Assembly: GCA_947488905.1 (NCBI GenBank)
Contig: CANLBJ010000001.1
Location: forward strand, 558,001-622,000
DNA length: 64,000 nt
Direction of reading: 5' to 3'
Source of the DNA: Ulvibacter algarum
GTDB lineage: Bacteria > Bacteroidota > Bacteroidia > Flavobacteriales > Flavobacteriaceae
The first letter of the stretch is position 1; every line of letters starts with the position of its first letter. Shown here one piece after another: positions 1 through 11,413 of the stretch. A model generated the notes under the pieces. It did no database searches. It had not been told where the DNA came from and saw nothing but the letters and a program-made list of their open reading frames with translations. Both the position numbers and the translations under genes were made by a program.

Positions 1-1403
1 ACGTTAATAATGTCCTTATTTTGCAAACGCATGTACTCAAAATTTGATGTAATACTTTTAATTAAGTCTCGTACATAAAATTCACTTTCTTCGTTTTCTA
101 TATTTTTAGAATCAATTTTATTTATTTGTAAAACATCATTAATTAAGGCTAAAAGATAGTCTGCAGAAAACTTAAGTGATTTTAAATCTTCTTGGTGCGT
201 TTTAAGTTTAGGGTCTTCTAGTAAGATTGTGCTAAGGCCAATAACACCATAAAGTGGTGTTCTTAATTCGTGGCTCACAGTAGAGAAGAATTCATTTTTT
301 GCTTTTGCTAAGAGTTCAGATTTCTCTTTTGCTTGCAAGTATTCTTCATTCTTTTTACGGAGTGCAAAATTTAATTCTCTTCTCTTTAAGTAAGCTAGGA
401 ATAACGTTATTAAAAGTAGTGAAATACCTGTGCAGACAATGATTAAAAATTTATTTAAGTCGCTTTTGTTCTTTGCAATCTCAACCTGCAAAGCCGTTTT
501 TTCTTTCTGATCTTTTATTTGGGTTTTATATTGATCTACATTAAGTTTAGCTAATGCGGCTTGGCTTTGTTCATCTTGCCATAATTCTATGCTCTCTAGA
601 TAATACGTTTCGCTTAGCAATCTTTGTTCATAGGCTTCTTTATATTTTTGTTGGCCGTAATAGCTAATAGAAAGTTGTTCATGAACATCATATTTTTCTT
701 CAGCGGTAGCTAATTTATCTAAAAGTTTAATGGCCTCTTTAGCTTCAACTTCAGCTTTAGAAAATTGTTTCTTTTCATTGTAGTATATCGCCCAAAAATT
801 TTTTTCTGATGGAAAAAAGTTGTCAGGTTTATATTTATCGAATACCGGATTATTAAGTATTGTTAAATAAACTTTACCTTTTTCAAATCTTTCTGCATAA
901 AAAGCAGTGACGATCGCATTATAGTATGCTTTAGTAAGTTCTGTAGAATCTTGTGCTTTTGTTATTTTATCAATAGATAAATCATGATATTTTAATGCTT
1001 TATCATAATCTAGATCAGATCTTGTATGGTAATTTGCTAAGTCCATTAAGGACAATCCTAAAGTTAAATCATCATCTAATATTTCTGCATATTTACGTGC
1101 ATTTTCAAAATGTTGTTTTGCCAGTAGGGTGTCATTTACTACTAAAAAATCATAAGCTAAATAACGGTGTGCTTTGCTAAGGTAGCTAGGGTCATTAGAT
1201 TGTTTTGCTAATTTTAATAGCTTAATGTTTGAAAACAATGATTTTTTATATAAACCATTGTTGTAATAAGTGTTAGAGCTATCAATAGTTTGCTCAATCA
1301 CTTTATTAAGAATAAAACTCTTTGAACTCTTTAAGGTATCTTGTTGAGAATAACTTATCTTGAAGACAAAAAGTAATATAAATATAGTGTGGAATACTTT
1401 CAT
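1..1403 (-). CDS. TPR-containing sensor histidine kinase (3' end cut off by the window)
   Basis: Reads leftward from an ATG at 1403 and is open to base 1, about 467 residues visible. Order: signal peptide (MKVFHTIFILLFVFKISYSQ), a periplasmic tetratricopeptide-like helical region to about residue 300, one membrane segment near 318-338, a short coiled linker, then a HisKA dimerisation/phosphoacceptor domain with SHELRTPLYG, the phospho-accepting His near residue 376. The ATPase domain and any receiver or DNA-binding domain would lie beyond the window. The architecture is that of flavobacterial TPR sensor kinases, inferred to sense an envelope signal and phosphorylate a regulator. It is divergent from the aminotransferase at 1595. 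The identity as histidine kinase is secure; the signal and partner are unknown. Confidence 0.9.
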   Translation of the reverse strand, partial: MKVFHTIFILLFVFKISYSQQDTLKSSKSFILNKVIEQTIDSSNTYYNNGLYKKSLFSNIKLLKLAKQSNDPSYLSKAHRYLAYDFLVVNDTLLAKQHFENARKYAEILDDDLTLGLSLMDLANYHTRSDLDYDKALKYHDLSIDKITKAQDSTELTKAYYNAIVTAFYAERFEKGKVYLTILNNPVFDKYKPDNFFPSEKNFWAIYYNEKKQFSKAEVEAKEAIKLLDKLATAEEKYDVHEQLSISYYGQQKYKEAYEQRLLSETYYLESIELWQDEQSQAALAKLNVDQYKTQIKDQKEKTALQVEIAKNKSDLNKFLIIVCTGISLLLITLFLAYLKRRELNFALRKKNEEYLQAKEKSELLAKAKNEFFSTVSHELRTPLYGVIGLSTILLEDPKLKTHQEDLKSLKFSADYLLALINDVLQINKIDSKNIENEESEFYVRDLIKSITSNFEYMRLQNKDIIN

Positions 1404-1511
1404 TTCTGTTGCGGCAATAACCTTTTTACATAAAAGTAATAAATTATTATCAGATTTTACGCTTTTTTAAACAATTCATCGTTAAAAATACACCGAATAT
1501 CGATGGTTTTT

Positions 1512-1539
1512 AAATAGATTATAAGCCTATAATCTATTT
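1512..1539. promoter_or_regulatory. 28-nt perfect dyad in a divergent promoter region
   Basis: Arms AAATAGATTATA (1512-1523) and TATAATCTATTT (1528-1539) are perfect reverse complements around AGCC. The element sits between a leftward gene starting at 1403 and a rightward gene starting at 1595, so no transcript from either gene ends here. A transcription factor operator is the simplest reading; a leader hairpin is also possible. Confidence 0.4.
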
Positions 1540-1594
1540 TTATGCTATTGACTGAAAACACAATTTTGTATATTTAAAACACAATTTTTAATAT

Positions 1595-2731
1595 TTGAAA
1601 ACTAAACTACCACAAATACCTCCATCTATCTTTTCTGTGATGAGTGCTATGGCTTCAGAATATAAAGCCATTAACTTGTCTCAGGGATTTCCTAATTTTA
1701 AAAGTGACCCTATACTTATTGAGCTTGTGGCAAAAGCAATGAAAGATGGTCATAATCAATATGCTCCTATGCCGGGAGATTTAAAATTAAGAGAAGTCAT
1801 TTGTGATAAAATGGAACATATGTATGGAGCAAAGTATAACCCTACAACAGATGTTGTTGTCACAGCAGGAGCGACCCAAGCTATTTTTACAGCAATTGCA
1901 GCGACTATTTCTATAGGAGATGAGGTTATTATATTTACACCGGCTTATGATTGTTATGGGCCTACAATACATCTTTTCGGCGGAAATGTGATAGAAATAC
2001 AATTAAGGTCACCCCATTATACACCAGACTGGGAGGAAGTAGAAAATGCAATTTCGTCTAAAACCAGAATGATTATCATTAACTCACCGCATAACCCAAG
2101 CGGAATGCTTTTTACAGAAAGAGATATGTTGCAATTACAGCAAATTTCAGAAGAAAACGACTTGATTGTGATTAGTGATGAGGTGTACGAGCATATTATT
2201 TTTGATGATGAAGAACATCAAAGTGCAGCTCGTTTTCCAGATTTAGCAAAACGAAGTTTTATCACTGCTTCTTTTGGTAAAACTTTTCATAACACAGGAT
2301 GGAAGATGGGTTACTGTTTAGGGCCAAAACGTTTAATGGATGAGTTTAAAAAAGTGCATCAGTATAATGTGTTTTCTGTAAATCACCCTATGCAAAAAGC
2401 ACTTTCAGAATATTTACAAGAAGAAAAAAATTACTTAGAGCTAGGTGCTTTTTATCAGCAAAAGCGAGATTACTTTTTAAATGCTATTAAAGATTCACGT
2501 TTTAAGATAATACCATCAAAAGGCACCTATTTTCAATTGCTTGACTTTTCAGAAATAAGTAATGATAACGATGTTGTTTTTGCTGAAATGTTAACCAAAG
2601 AAAAAGGACTGGCAACAATTCCTATTTCGGTATTTAATAAAGACAACCTTGATGAAAAGCAAATAAGAGTGTGCTTTGCAAAAACAGAAGAAACACTTGA
2701 TGCTGCAGCAAAAATTTTAAACAAACTGTAA
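1595..2731 (+). CDS. PLP-dependent aminotransferase, methionine/glutamine transaminase (YbdL) type
   Basis: Cytosolic fold-type I aminotransferase of 378 residues, full length for the YbdL/kynurenine aminotransferase group. Visible motifs: NLSQGFPNF near the N terminus, NSPHNPSG in the middle, and SFGKTFHNTGWKMGY, whose Lys is the expected PLP Schiff-base residue. Known members transaminate methionine, glutamine or aromatic amino acids with 2-oxo acids. The start is TTG at 1595: the in-frame codon just upstream (1589-1591) is a stop and no ATG fits the N terminus. An omega-amidase of the YafV/Nit2 type lies at 5640, fitting a glutamine-transaminase/omega-amidase pathway or methionine salvage. 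The true amino donor cannot be told from sequence. Confidence 0.88.
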   Translation: MKTKLPQIPPSIFSVMSAMASEYKAINLSQGFPNFKSDPILIELVAKAMKDGHNQYAPMPGDLKLREVICDKMEHMYGAKYNPTTDVVVTAGATQAIFTAIAATISIGDEVIIFTPAYDCYGPTIHLFGGNVIEIQLRSPHYTPDWEEVENAISSKTRMIIINSPHNPSGMLFTERDMLQLQQISEENDLIVISDEVYEHIIFDDEEHQSAARFPDLAKRSFITASFGKTFHNTGWKMGYCLGPKRLMDEFKKVHQYNVFSVNHPMQKALSEYLQEEKNYLELGAFYQQKRDYFLNAIKDSRFKIIPSKGTYFQLLDFSEISNDNDVVFAEMLTKEKGLATIPISVFNKDNLDEKQIRVCFAKTEETLDAAAKILNKL

Positions 2732-2842
2732 GGTTTATTTATAGAAAAACAAAGAAGTATCAATTTTTTCAATAATAAGATTGTAACATACAATACCCTT
2801 GAGAGAACTGACTCAATTTATTTAATTAATTTAGTAATCTAA

Positions 2843-5104
<2,262 letters not shown>

Positions 5105-5126
5105 TATAAGATTAAATATTAAATAG

Positions 5127-5159
5127 AACAGTGTTGCTATTTAGTGACACTGTTTTTTT
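5127..5159 (+). terminator. Intrinsic terminator after katG
   Basis: AACAGTGT (5127-5134) pairs with ACACTGTT (5147-5154) and runs into a seven-T tract. It ends only 13 bases before the ankyrin gene start, so that gene either relies on read-through or has its own promoter overlapping the T tract. Confidence 0.8.
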
Positions 5160-5166
5160 ACTTTTA
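5159..5166 (+). promoter_or_regulatory. Possible -7 element for the ankyrin gene
   Basis: TACTTTTA resembles the Bacteroidota -7 box TAnnTTTG with one mismatch and lies six bases before the ATG at 5173, the same geometry as at glyS, panD and the exonuclease gene. It would give a nearly leaderless mRNA. Confidence 0.35.
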
Positions 5167-5172
5167 TAAACT

Positions 5173-5637
5173 ATGAAACAATCATTATTTACTGCCATAA
5201 GAGAGCAAAATCTTTCTTTGGTTTCTGAAATATTAAAAAGTGAACCATCGCTCGTTAGTGTAAAAGATGGAAGAGGCTCTACGCCATTACTGCTTGCTAC
5301 TTATTATGGTTTTAAGGACATTTCTGTTGAAATTTTAAAATTTCCGCAGGATATAAATATGCAAGATGCCTCAGGAAACACTGCTCTTATGGGAGTTTGT
5401 TTTAAGGGTTACACAGAGCTGGCTACTGTTTTAATTGAAGCTGGAGCAGATGTGAATACCACAAACTTTAACGGTGCTACAGCCTTAATTTTTGCAACCA
5501 CTTTTGCAAAAGCAGAAATTGTAAAAAGATTATTAGAGAGCGGTGCAGATACTTCTATAAAAGATGATAAAGGCAATACTGCTAAAGATCATGCTGTTAT
5601 GCAGGGTGTAAAATCTATAATAGAGTTGCTCTCTTAA
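5173..5637 (+). CDS. Ankyrin-repeat protein linked to KatG
   Basis: Small cytosolic protein of 154 residues made almost wholly of ankyrin repeats, about four units, with the typical GSTPLLLATYYGF, GNTALMGVCFKGY, GATALIFATTFAK and GNTAKDHAVMQG segments. There is no signal peptide and no other domain. In other bacteria (for example AnkB beside a Pseudomonas catalase and the Campylobacter KatA-linked ankyrin protein) such proteins assist catalase activity or haem handling, so a KatG accessory role is inferred from position. It ends two bases before the omega-amidase start, so those two are probably co-transcribed. The family call is secure; the function is inferred. Confidence 0.88.
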   Translation: MKQSLFTAIREQNLSLVSEILKSEPSLVSVKDGRGSTPLLLATYYGFKDISVEILKFPQDINMQDASGNTALMGVCFKGYTELATVLIEAGADVNTTNFNGATALIFATTFAKAEIVKRLLESGADTSIKDDKGNTAKDHAVMQGVKSIIELLS

Positions 5638-5639
5638 TT

Positions 5640-6416
5640 ATGAATGACTTAAGAGTTACAATTATACAATCTCACTTATATTGGGAAAACCCAGAAGGAA
5701 ATAGAGTGCATTTTTCTAAGCTTTTTGAGACATTAAAAGATGAGACAGATATAATTGTACTTCCAGAAATGTTTACTACGGGCTTTACCATGAATGCAGC
5801 AGAAGTAGCAGAAGCTCCAGATGGCCCCACGGTTTTATGGATGCAAACTCAAGCTACAAAACTTAATGCCGCTATTACAGGAAGTATTATTATTAAAGAC
5901 GGTGAGTTCTTTTATAACAGGCTTTTGTTTGTAAAACCAGACGGATTTACAGAGGCCTATGATAAGAAACACACTTTTACGCTGGCGGGTGAACATAAAG
6001 TATTTAACGCTGGTAATAGTATAAAACAAATAGAATATAAGGGATGGAAAATTAGACCTCTTATTTGTTATGATTTACGCTTTCCGGTTTGGGCTAGAAA
6101 CACAGACGAATATGATGTGTTATTGTATGTTGCAAATTGGCCAGAGAGAAGAGTCACAGCTTGGGATGCACTATTAAAAGCACGTGCTATAGAAAATATG
6201 GCATATTGTGTAGGTGTAAATAGAACAGGTCTTGATGGCAATGGGCACCAATATACAGGGCATTCTGCTGTATATGATGTTTTAGGTGAGCGAGTTTCTA
6301 CTGCTTCATTTGAGAGAGAGTTTATAGAAACTATCACACTTAATAGTAGTCATATAGAAAAAAACAGAAGACATCTTCAGTTTTTAAATGATGCAGATAA
6401 TTTTACTCTAGAATAA
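5640..6416 (+). CDS. Nitrilase-superfamily omega-amidase (YafV type)
   Basis: Cytosolic C-N hydrolase of 258 residues. The Glu-Lys-Cys triad is visible: Glu in VLPEMFTTGF, Lys in YDKKHTFTLAGE and Cys in ICYDLRFPVW. The YDLRFP motif and the length fit the YafV/Nit2 branch, which deamidates 2-oxoglutaramate or 2-oxosuccinamate produced by glutamine or asparagine transaminases. The matching aminotransferase is at 1595; katG and the ankyrin gene separate them. Its last 14 bases overlap the convergent lipoprotein gene ending at 6403. Substrate assignment rests on family and context. Confidence 0.88.
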   Translation: MNDLRVTIIQSHLYWENPEGNRVHFSKLFETLKDETDIIVLPEMFTTGFTMNAAEVAEAPDGPTVLWMQTQATKLNAAITGSIIIKDGEFFYNRLLFVKPDGFTEAYDKKHTFTLAGEHKVFNAGNSIKQIEYKGWKIRPLICYDLRFPVWARNTDEYDVLLYVANWPERRVTAWDALLKARAIENMAYCVGVNRTGLDGNGHQYTGHSAVYDVLGERVSTASFEREFIETITLNSSHIEKNRRHLQFLNDADNFTLE

Positions 6417-8043
6417 AAGTCTCCTCAAGACTCCAGTTTGCTTTTATTTCTACTTGTGTAGGGTAATAGATTACTTTTTCTGGAGCAGTTCTAGTTAAAA
6501 ATTCTCCCGTATCCCAAATTCTGTTATTGTTTGAGTCTATGATGATTCTAATAAAGTACTTGCCAGGAGTCAGGTTTTCAAAAAATGCTTTTGGGTCAAC
6601 ATTAGCAGCAAGAGATATTTCTTGTACAAGCTTATATTTATCATCTACCATTTGCACAATTGCAGTGCGATTATTTAAATTTTGTAACGTAACATTTACG
6701 GTACCATAATCTGATAGCAATTTTGTTTTGTAACTAAACTTTAGTGAATCATTCTTATTTCCGAAGAAATCTGTGAGAGCCTCTGGGAGTATTTTTAAGG
6801 TGTAATTTTGCTCTTCTTTCTTGTCAAAATATAAAACGGCAGTGTTTTCTTTTTTATTAATTCTCGCATTAAATGTGACTCCTAATGTGTCTTTGTCTGT
6901 GAGAACCATTTTTTGTGAGTCAAGACTAATTAATGGGGTTGATGCTTCTAGAGTAATAGAATCTTTAAGCGTAAGAAAGGCTTTGTTGCGCTGTTTTATT
7001 TTTAAAGAATCTTTATAAAGTTCTTTAATACGTACGGTTACCGTGTCTATTTTAGAGCTGTTTTTAACGCTAAAGACAAGAGAGTCTTGATCAAATGCTG
7101 GCGAGTACCAGTAGTTAAGACTATCTTTTTTAAACTCTTTTGTTATGAGTGACTTAAAGTCTGAAGGAGTTTTTGATAGCAGTTGAATATCTAAACTGTC
7201 TGCTTTACCCTCATACCCAAAAGTGATTCTGTTTTGAGATTCTTGTTTAGGTCTTGCTAGTTTGTAAATAGGAATTTCTTGAAAAAGAGAAATGTCAAAT
7301 GTGTCTTCTGTAGGTAAGGTGATTGTTGTAGCTACAAAACCTATTTTATCTGTTTTAGGTTGGAAGGTGTAGTTTTTGTTTTCTTCTTGTAAAGCAATAA
7401 GTAAATAATTTCCTTCTTTGATATTTGTTAACTCAAACGTGCTTGTGCTATCTTGAACAGTAGCAACATAGCTTGGTTTTATATTGTAGATTAATGAGTC
7501 TGTAAAAGTTTCAGTTTTTTCATAAAGCATTACAGAAACACCTTCTTTTAATTTGCCATCAATAGCATCTTTTATACGCCCTTTTACTTTTAGGCTGTCA
7601 ATAAATGATCCAGTCGAGAATACATACTTATAGCTTTTAAACGTGTTGTTCTCATTATTGTCTTCTATACTATTACCAAAGTTGATAGAGTATGTTGTAT
7701 TAGGTTTTAGCGTGTCATTAAATTTTACCTTGAGAATTTTAGAGCTGCTCAATGGGGTAATAGTAGGGGCAATCTCCATAGGCGGAGATATTAATAAATT
7801 TTTAGAAAGCTCTTTCAGTTTTATGTATTCATCAAAATAAACACGTATCTCATCACCTGTAAAATTTGTAGTATAGTTTTCTGGTACACTGCGCACAATT
7901 ATAGGAGGAATACTATCTTTAGGCCCACCGGTAGGTCTACCTCTTTTTGCACAATCTACAAAAGACAGCATGAATAAAACCGCGATTGGTATGTACAGCA
8001 ATCGGTGCTTCGGAAATTTTAAAATGTTGATTTTCTTGTTCAA
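6403..8043 (-). CDS. Ig-like domain lipoprotein
   Basis: Lipoprotein of 546 residues. A hydrophobic stretch ends in a lipobox LSFVDC with the lipidated Cys at about residue 32, followed by a flexible RGRPTGGPKDSIPP segment. An N-terminal Ig-like domain of the Big_5 (SbsA-like) type is suggested by DSIPPIIVRSVPENYT...GDEIRVYFDEYI. The rest is beta-rich with repeated KDSL segments, ending in a domain resembling pre-albumin-like modules (GKYFIRIIIDSNNNRIWDTG). Proteins of this kind are common in Bacteroidota; the function is unknown. It lies 45 bases after comF and is probably co-transcribed. An extended dispersed motif (8008-8022) is embedded in codons 8-12. Confidence 0.8.
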   Translation of the reverse strand: MNKKINILKFPKHRLLYIPIAVLFMLSFVDCAKRGRPTGGPKDSIPPIIVRSVPENYTTNFTGDEIRVYFDEYIKLKELSKNLLISPPMEIAPTITPLSSSKILKVKFNDTLKPNTTYSINFGNSIEDNNENNTFKSYKYVFSTGSFIDSLKVKGRIKDAIDGKLKEGVSVMLYEKTETFTDSLIYNIKPSYVATVQDSTSTFELTNIKEGNYLLIALQEENKNYTFQPKTDKIGFVATTITLPTEDTFDISLFQEIPIYKLARPKQESQNRITFGYEGKADSLDIQLLSKTPSDFKSLITKEFKKDSLNYWYSPAFDQDSLVFSVKNSSKIDTVTVRIKELYKDSLKIKQRNKAFLTLKDSITLEASTPLISLDSQKMVLTDKDTLGVTFNARINKKENTAVLYFDKKEEQNYTLKILPEALTDFFGNKNDSLKFSYKTKLLSDYGTVNVTLQNLNNRTAIVQMVDDKYKLVQEISLAANVDPKAFFENLTPGKYFIRIIIDSNNNRIWDTGEFLTRTAPEKVIYYPTQVEIKANWSLEETFILE

Positions 8044-8088
8044 GGTTACAAAAATAACGAAACTTTGACGTAAAAAGTCTATACAAGC

Positions 8089-8763
8089 TTAAGCAATGGC
8101 AATTGTTGCAAGACTTATTTTTACATTGTTTGCTAAGTGTAAGGTTGTAGCACAATTTTCTAGGGTTGCGCCAGTAGTGATAATATCATCTACAAGTAAA
8201 ATATGCTTGCTTTCTAGCCTTAGTTTATTTGTTATTTTATACATATCTGTTGTGCCGTTTCCGCTAGAAAACCTATTAAGACGCTTCTTAAATACTTGAG
8301 ATTTAGTTTTTGTTAGCTTTGTTAAACCATCTTCATAAAATGGAACTTTTAGTGCTTTTGCAATTTCAGACCCAAATTTTGTTACTTGGTTATAACCTCT
8401 TTTTCTTTGTCTAAGTGGGTGTAGGGGTACAGGTATTACTAGATCTATCGTTTTAAAAGATTTAGATTCTAACAACTCTTGACCTAACCAAGCGCCAAAA
8501 GTAGTACCTATCTCTTGCCGCCCTCTATATTTTAAATTATGCATTAACTCTTGGGTTACTCCTCGTTTCTGAAATTTTAATAAAGCCGTAGCCTCTTCTA
8601 TTTTCACTTTTCCGAAGAACATCTTGCGCATAGTGTCTGCGTCATTTCTATGAAAACAAGCTAAGGGTAGACCATGACGGCATTCTATGCACAGTACATT
8701 TTCATTGCTACGTAATATGTCTGCACAACCTCCGCAAACTTTTGGGAATAAGAGATTTAACAT
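8089..8763 (-). CDS. comF: ComF family phosphoribosyltransferase-like protein
   Basis: Protein of 224 residues with an N-terminal zinc ribbon (CGGC and CIEC pairs) and a C-terminal type I phosphoribosyltransferase domain carrying the PRPP loop LLVDDIITTGATLENC. In naturally competent bacteria ComF is needed for uptake or processing of transforming DNA; many non-competent bacteria also carry it. No other competence gene is present in this window. Promoter-distal to it is the Ig-like lipoprotein gene; it is divergent from the coiled-coil protein at 8833. Confidence 0.92.
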   Translation of the reverse strand: MLNLLFPKVCGGCADILRSNENVLCIECRHGLPLACFHRNDADTMRKMFFGKVKIEEATALLKFQKRGVTQELMHNLKYRGRQEIGTTFGAWLGQELLESKSFKTIDLVIPVPLHPLRQRKRGYNQVTKFGSEIAKALKVPFYEDGLTKLTKTKSQVFKKRLNRFSSGNGTTDMYKITNKLRLESKHILLVDDIITTGATLENCATTLHLANNVKISLATIAIA

Positions 8764-8804
8764 TAATTATGAAATTTTAGGTTTTTATATTGACTTACTC
8801 GCCC

Positions 8805-8812
8805 TATTTTTG
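8805..8812 (+). promoter_or_regulatory. -7 promoter element (TATTTTTG)
   Basis: An exact TAnnTTTG box, 20 bases upstream of the ATG at 8833. The expected start of transcription is near 8818, giving a 5' leader of about 15 bases. Confidence 0.55.
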
Positions 8813-8832
8813 CGTTAAACCATAAACATATT

Positions 8833-9723
8833 ATGACTGCAGATAGTAATCCCACAAAATTTAAAGTCTTTATTGGCTTGCTCATCGTGCTTCTTTTTTC
8901 ACTAGGAGCATATACTTACCACTTGTTCTCTAAAAACCAAGATAGCGAAAAATCTATCATTACTCTAGAAAACGAGAAAAAGGACATGGAAGCAGAGCTT
9001 GAAGAGTTAATAGCAAATTATGAAGATGTTATTCAAAGCAATGAGATAAAAGACAAAGAGATCATAGCGGCAAAGGCTAGAATAGAGACTTTACTTGCAG
9101 ATGTTAAAAAAGCTAAGTTAAATGAAGGGCTTCTTAAAAGATACAAAGCAGAGATAGCTGCCTTAAAACAAGAGCGTGTTGTATTGTTTAAAAAAGCAGA
9201 CAGTTTATCTAGAGAAAACAAGATGTTGTTAGCACAAAACGATAGCACAAACACGTTACTTAATAACACTTATAAAGTGGTAGACTCTATAAGCAATAGT
9301 AATTCTATACTTTCTGAAACGTTAAAGAATGGAGCTTTGGTACAAGCAATAAACCTTAAGAGTGAGGGTGTAATTGTAAGAAAAAGTGGAAAAGTGGTAG
9401 AAACACAACGTGCAAGTAGAGCAGATAAGTTAAGAGCTTGCTTTACACTTGCCCCAAATGAGATATCAGAATCTGGCGATAAACTATTGTATATTCAAGT
9501 TATTAACCCTGAGAACAACATTCTAGGAGAAAAAGAAAGCATTACTTTTGAAAAAGAAGAATTAACATACAGTACCACTGTAAAAGTCTTTTATGAAAAA
9601 GAAGCACTTGATGTTTGTTCTCTAATTAATGCCAGTGAAGATGACTTAGTAAAAGGAAGATATGTAATAAATGTGTTTGAAGAAAGTAGGTTACTTGTAT
9701 CAAATATTATAGAATTAAAATAA
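8833..9723 (+). CDS. Membrane-anchored coiled-coil protein
   Basis: Protein of 296 residues, not recognised as a characterised family. Residues 13-33 form one membrane segment (FIGLLIVLLFSLGAYTYHLF), giving a short cytosolic tail. Residues about 38-155 are a charged heptad-rich coiled coil. The C-terminal 120 residues look beta-rich (GVIVRKSGKVVETQRASRAD, RYVINVFEES) and contain two cysteines. Similar proteins stand beside glyS in flavobacteria and are sometimes labelled as chromosome partitioning proteins, but no ParA ATPase motif is present, so that label is not supported. It probably acts in the periplasm as a structural or scaffolding element. Confidence 0.75.
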   Translation: MTADSNPTKFKVFIGLLIVLLFSLGAYTYHLFSKNQDSEKSIITLENEKKDMEAELEELIANYEDVIQSNEIKDKEIIAAKARIETLLADVKKAKLNEGLLKRYKAEIAALKQERVVLFKKADSLSRENKMLLAQNDSTNTLLNNTYKVVDSISNSNSILSETLKNGALVQAINLKSEGVIVRKSGKVVETQRASRADKLRACFTLAPNEISESGDKLLYIQVINPENNILGEKESITFEKEELTYSTTVKVFYEKEALDVCSLINASEDDLVKGRYVINVFEESRLLVSNIIELK

Positions 9724-9752
9724 AACTTTAAACGAGTTTATTAAATAACTGA

Positions 9753-9786
9753 AAGCCGCTACGATTTATCGTGGCGGTTTTTTTAT
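9753..9786 (+). terminator. Intrinsic terminator before glyS
   Basis: AGCCGCTACGA pairs with TCGTGGCGGTT (one G-T pair inside, one near the base) around TTTA, followed by seven T. The T tract overlaps the -7 box of glyS. Confidence 0.85.
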
Positions 9787-9791
9787 TTTTG
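9784..9791 (+). promoter_or_regulatory. -7 promoter element of glyS (TATTTTTG)
   Basis: An exact TAnnTTTG box ending six bases before the ATG at 9797. Transcription would begin at or within a few bases of the start codon. It overlaps the T tract of the preceding terminator. Confidence 0.5.
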
Positions 9792-9796
9792 TGGCT

Positions 9797-11338
9797 ATGG
9801 CAAACAATGACGATCAATTTAAAAAAGTAATATCTCATGCTAAAGAGTATGGGTATATTTTTGGCTCAAGTGAAATCTATGATGGACTAAGCGCCGTATA
9901 CGATTATGCACAAAACGGAGTAGAATTAAAGAAAAACATACGCGACTACTGGTGGCAATCTATGGTGTATATGCACCAGAATATTGTAGGGCTAGACGCT
10001 GCGATATTAATGCACCCAAAAACATGGAAAGCTTCTGGACACGTAGATGCCTTTAGTGATCCATTAATTGATAATAAAGACTCTAAAAAAAGATACCGCG
10101 CAGATGTTCTAGTAGAAGATTATGCAGAGAAGTTAGAGCAAAAAGCGCAAAAAGAGATTAAGAAAGCTGCAAAGCGTTTTGGTGAAGCTTTTAATGAAGA
10201 AGAGTTTATTACTACAAACCCTCGTGTAGTAGGTTATCTTTCTAAGAAGGCCGAAATATTAAATAGATTAGCCCGCTCTCTAGAAAAAGAAGATCTGGCA
10301 GACGTAAAGTTGCTTATTGAAGAATTAGAAATTGCCTGCCCATTAAGCGGAAGCAGAAACTGGACAGATGTAAAGCAGTTTAACTTAATGTTTGGGACCA
10401 AACTTGGTGCTAGTGCAGAAACAGCAACAGACTTATACTTAAGGCCAGAAACAGCTCAAGGTATATTTGTTAACTTTCTAAACGTGCAAAAAACTGGGAG
10501 AATGAAGATTCCTTTTGGTATTGCACAAACAGGAAAAGCTTTTAGAAATGAAATTGTTGCAAGACAATTTATTTTTAGAATGCGTGAGTTTGAACAAATG
10601 GAAATGCAATTTTTTGTGCGTCCAGGAGAAGAAATGAAGTGGTACAACCACTGGAAAGAATATAGATTAAACTGGCATTTATCTCTAGGTATGGGTGCAG
10701 AAAACTATCGTTTTCATGACCACGAAAAGTTAGCTCATTATGCTAATGCAGCTGCAGATATAGAGTTTAATTTTCCATTTGGTTTTAAAGAGCTAGAAGG
10801 GATTCACTCAAGAACAGATTTTGATTTAAAAGCTCACGAAGAACATAGTGGTAAAAAATTAAAGTTCTATGACCCAGAATTAGGGGAGAATTATACACCT
10901 TATGTTGTAGAGACCTCTATTGGTCTAGACAGAATGTTCTTAGCAGTATTTAGTAACTCATTAATGGATGAGAAACTAGAAGATGGTTCTTCTAGAACAG
11001 TATTAAAATTGCCAGCTGTTCTTGCACCAGTAAAAGCAGCCGTTTTTCCATTAGTGAAGAAAGATGGACTACCAGAACTAGCTCAATCTATTATTGAAGA
11101 TTTACAATGGGAGCACAATGTTTTTTATGATGAGAAAGATGCGGTAGGAAAACGTTACCGTCGTCAAGATGCTGCAGGTACTCCATTTTGTATTACAGTA
11201 GATCACCAGACGTTAGAAGATCAAACGGTTACCATTCGCCATAGAGATACTATGGAACAAGAGCGTGTGGCAATTGCAGATTTAAATGCAATTATTACAA
11301 AAGCTGTATCAATGAAAACTTGGTTAAATAAAAGCTAA
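9797..11338 (+). CDS. glyS: Glycine--tRNA ligase, single-chain dimeric type
   Basis: Class II aminoacyl-tRNA synthetase of 513 residues that charges tRNA-Gly. It is the eukaryote/archaea-like alpha2 type, not the alpha2beta2 bacterial form, as usual in Bacteroidota. Visible elements: the N-terminal YGFIFGSSEIYDG-like segment (here YGYIFGSSEIYDG), motif 2 region IGKAFRNEI (here TGKAFRNEIVARQFIFRMRE FEQMEMQFF split across two stretches), motif 3 ETSIGLDRMFLAVF, and a C-terminal anticodon-binding domain (APVKAAVFPLVKKDG). I chose the ATG at 9797 over GTG at 9791 because the -7 box ends at 9791. It ends before a strong bidirectional hairpin. Confidence 0.96.
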   Translation: MANNDDQFKKVISHAKEYGYIFGSSEIYDGLSAVYDYAQNGVELKKNIRDYWWQSMVYMHQNIVGLDAAILMHPKTWKASGHVDAFSDPLIDNKDSKKRYRADVLVEDYAEKLEQKAQKEIKKAAKRFGEAFNEEEFITTNPRVVGYLSKKAEILNRLARSLEKEDLADVKLLIEELEIACPLSGSRNWTDVKQFNLMFGTKLGASAETATDLYLRPETAQGIFVNFLNVQKTGRMKIPFGIAQTGKAFRNEIVARQFIFRMREFEQMEMQFFVRPGEEMKWYNHWKEYRLNWHLSLGMGAENYRFHDHEKLAHYANAAADIEFNFPFGFKELEGIHSRTDFDLKAHEEHSGKKLKFYDPELGENYTPYVVETSIGLDRMFLAVFSNSLMDEKLEDGSSRTVLKLPAVLAPVKAAVFPLVKKDGLPELAQSIIEDLQWEHNVFYDEKDAVGKRYRRQDAAGTPFCITVDHQTLEDQTVTIRHRDTMEQERVAIADLNAIITKAVSMKTWLNKS

Positions 11339-11360
11339 ATTAAATTTTGAAGTATAAAAA

Positions 11361-11396
11361 AAGGAGTGATTTTCATTTGAAAATCACTCCTTTTTT
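11361..11396. terminator. Strong bidirectional terminator after glyS
   Basis: A 14-bp perfect stem, AAGGAGTGATTTTC (11361-11374) with GAAAATCACTCCTT (11379-11392), flanked by A and T tracts. It serves both glyS and the convergent lipoprotein gene. Confidence 0.9.
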
Positions 11397-11413
11397 ATTT
11401 TTATAAGAAAAAA

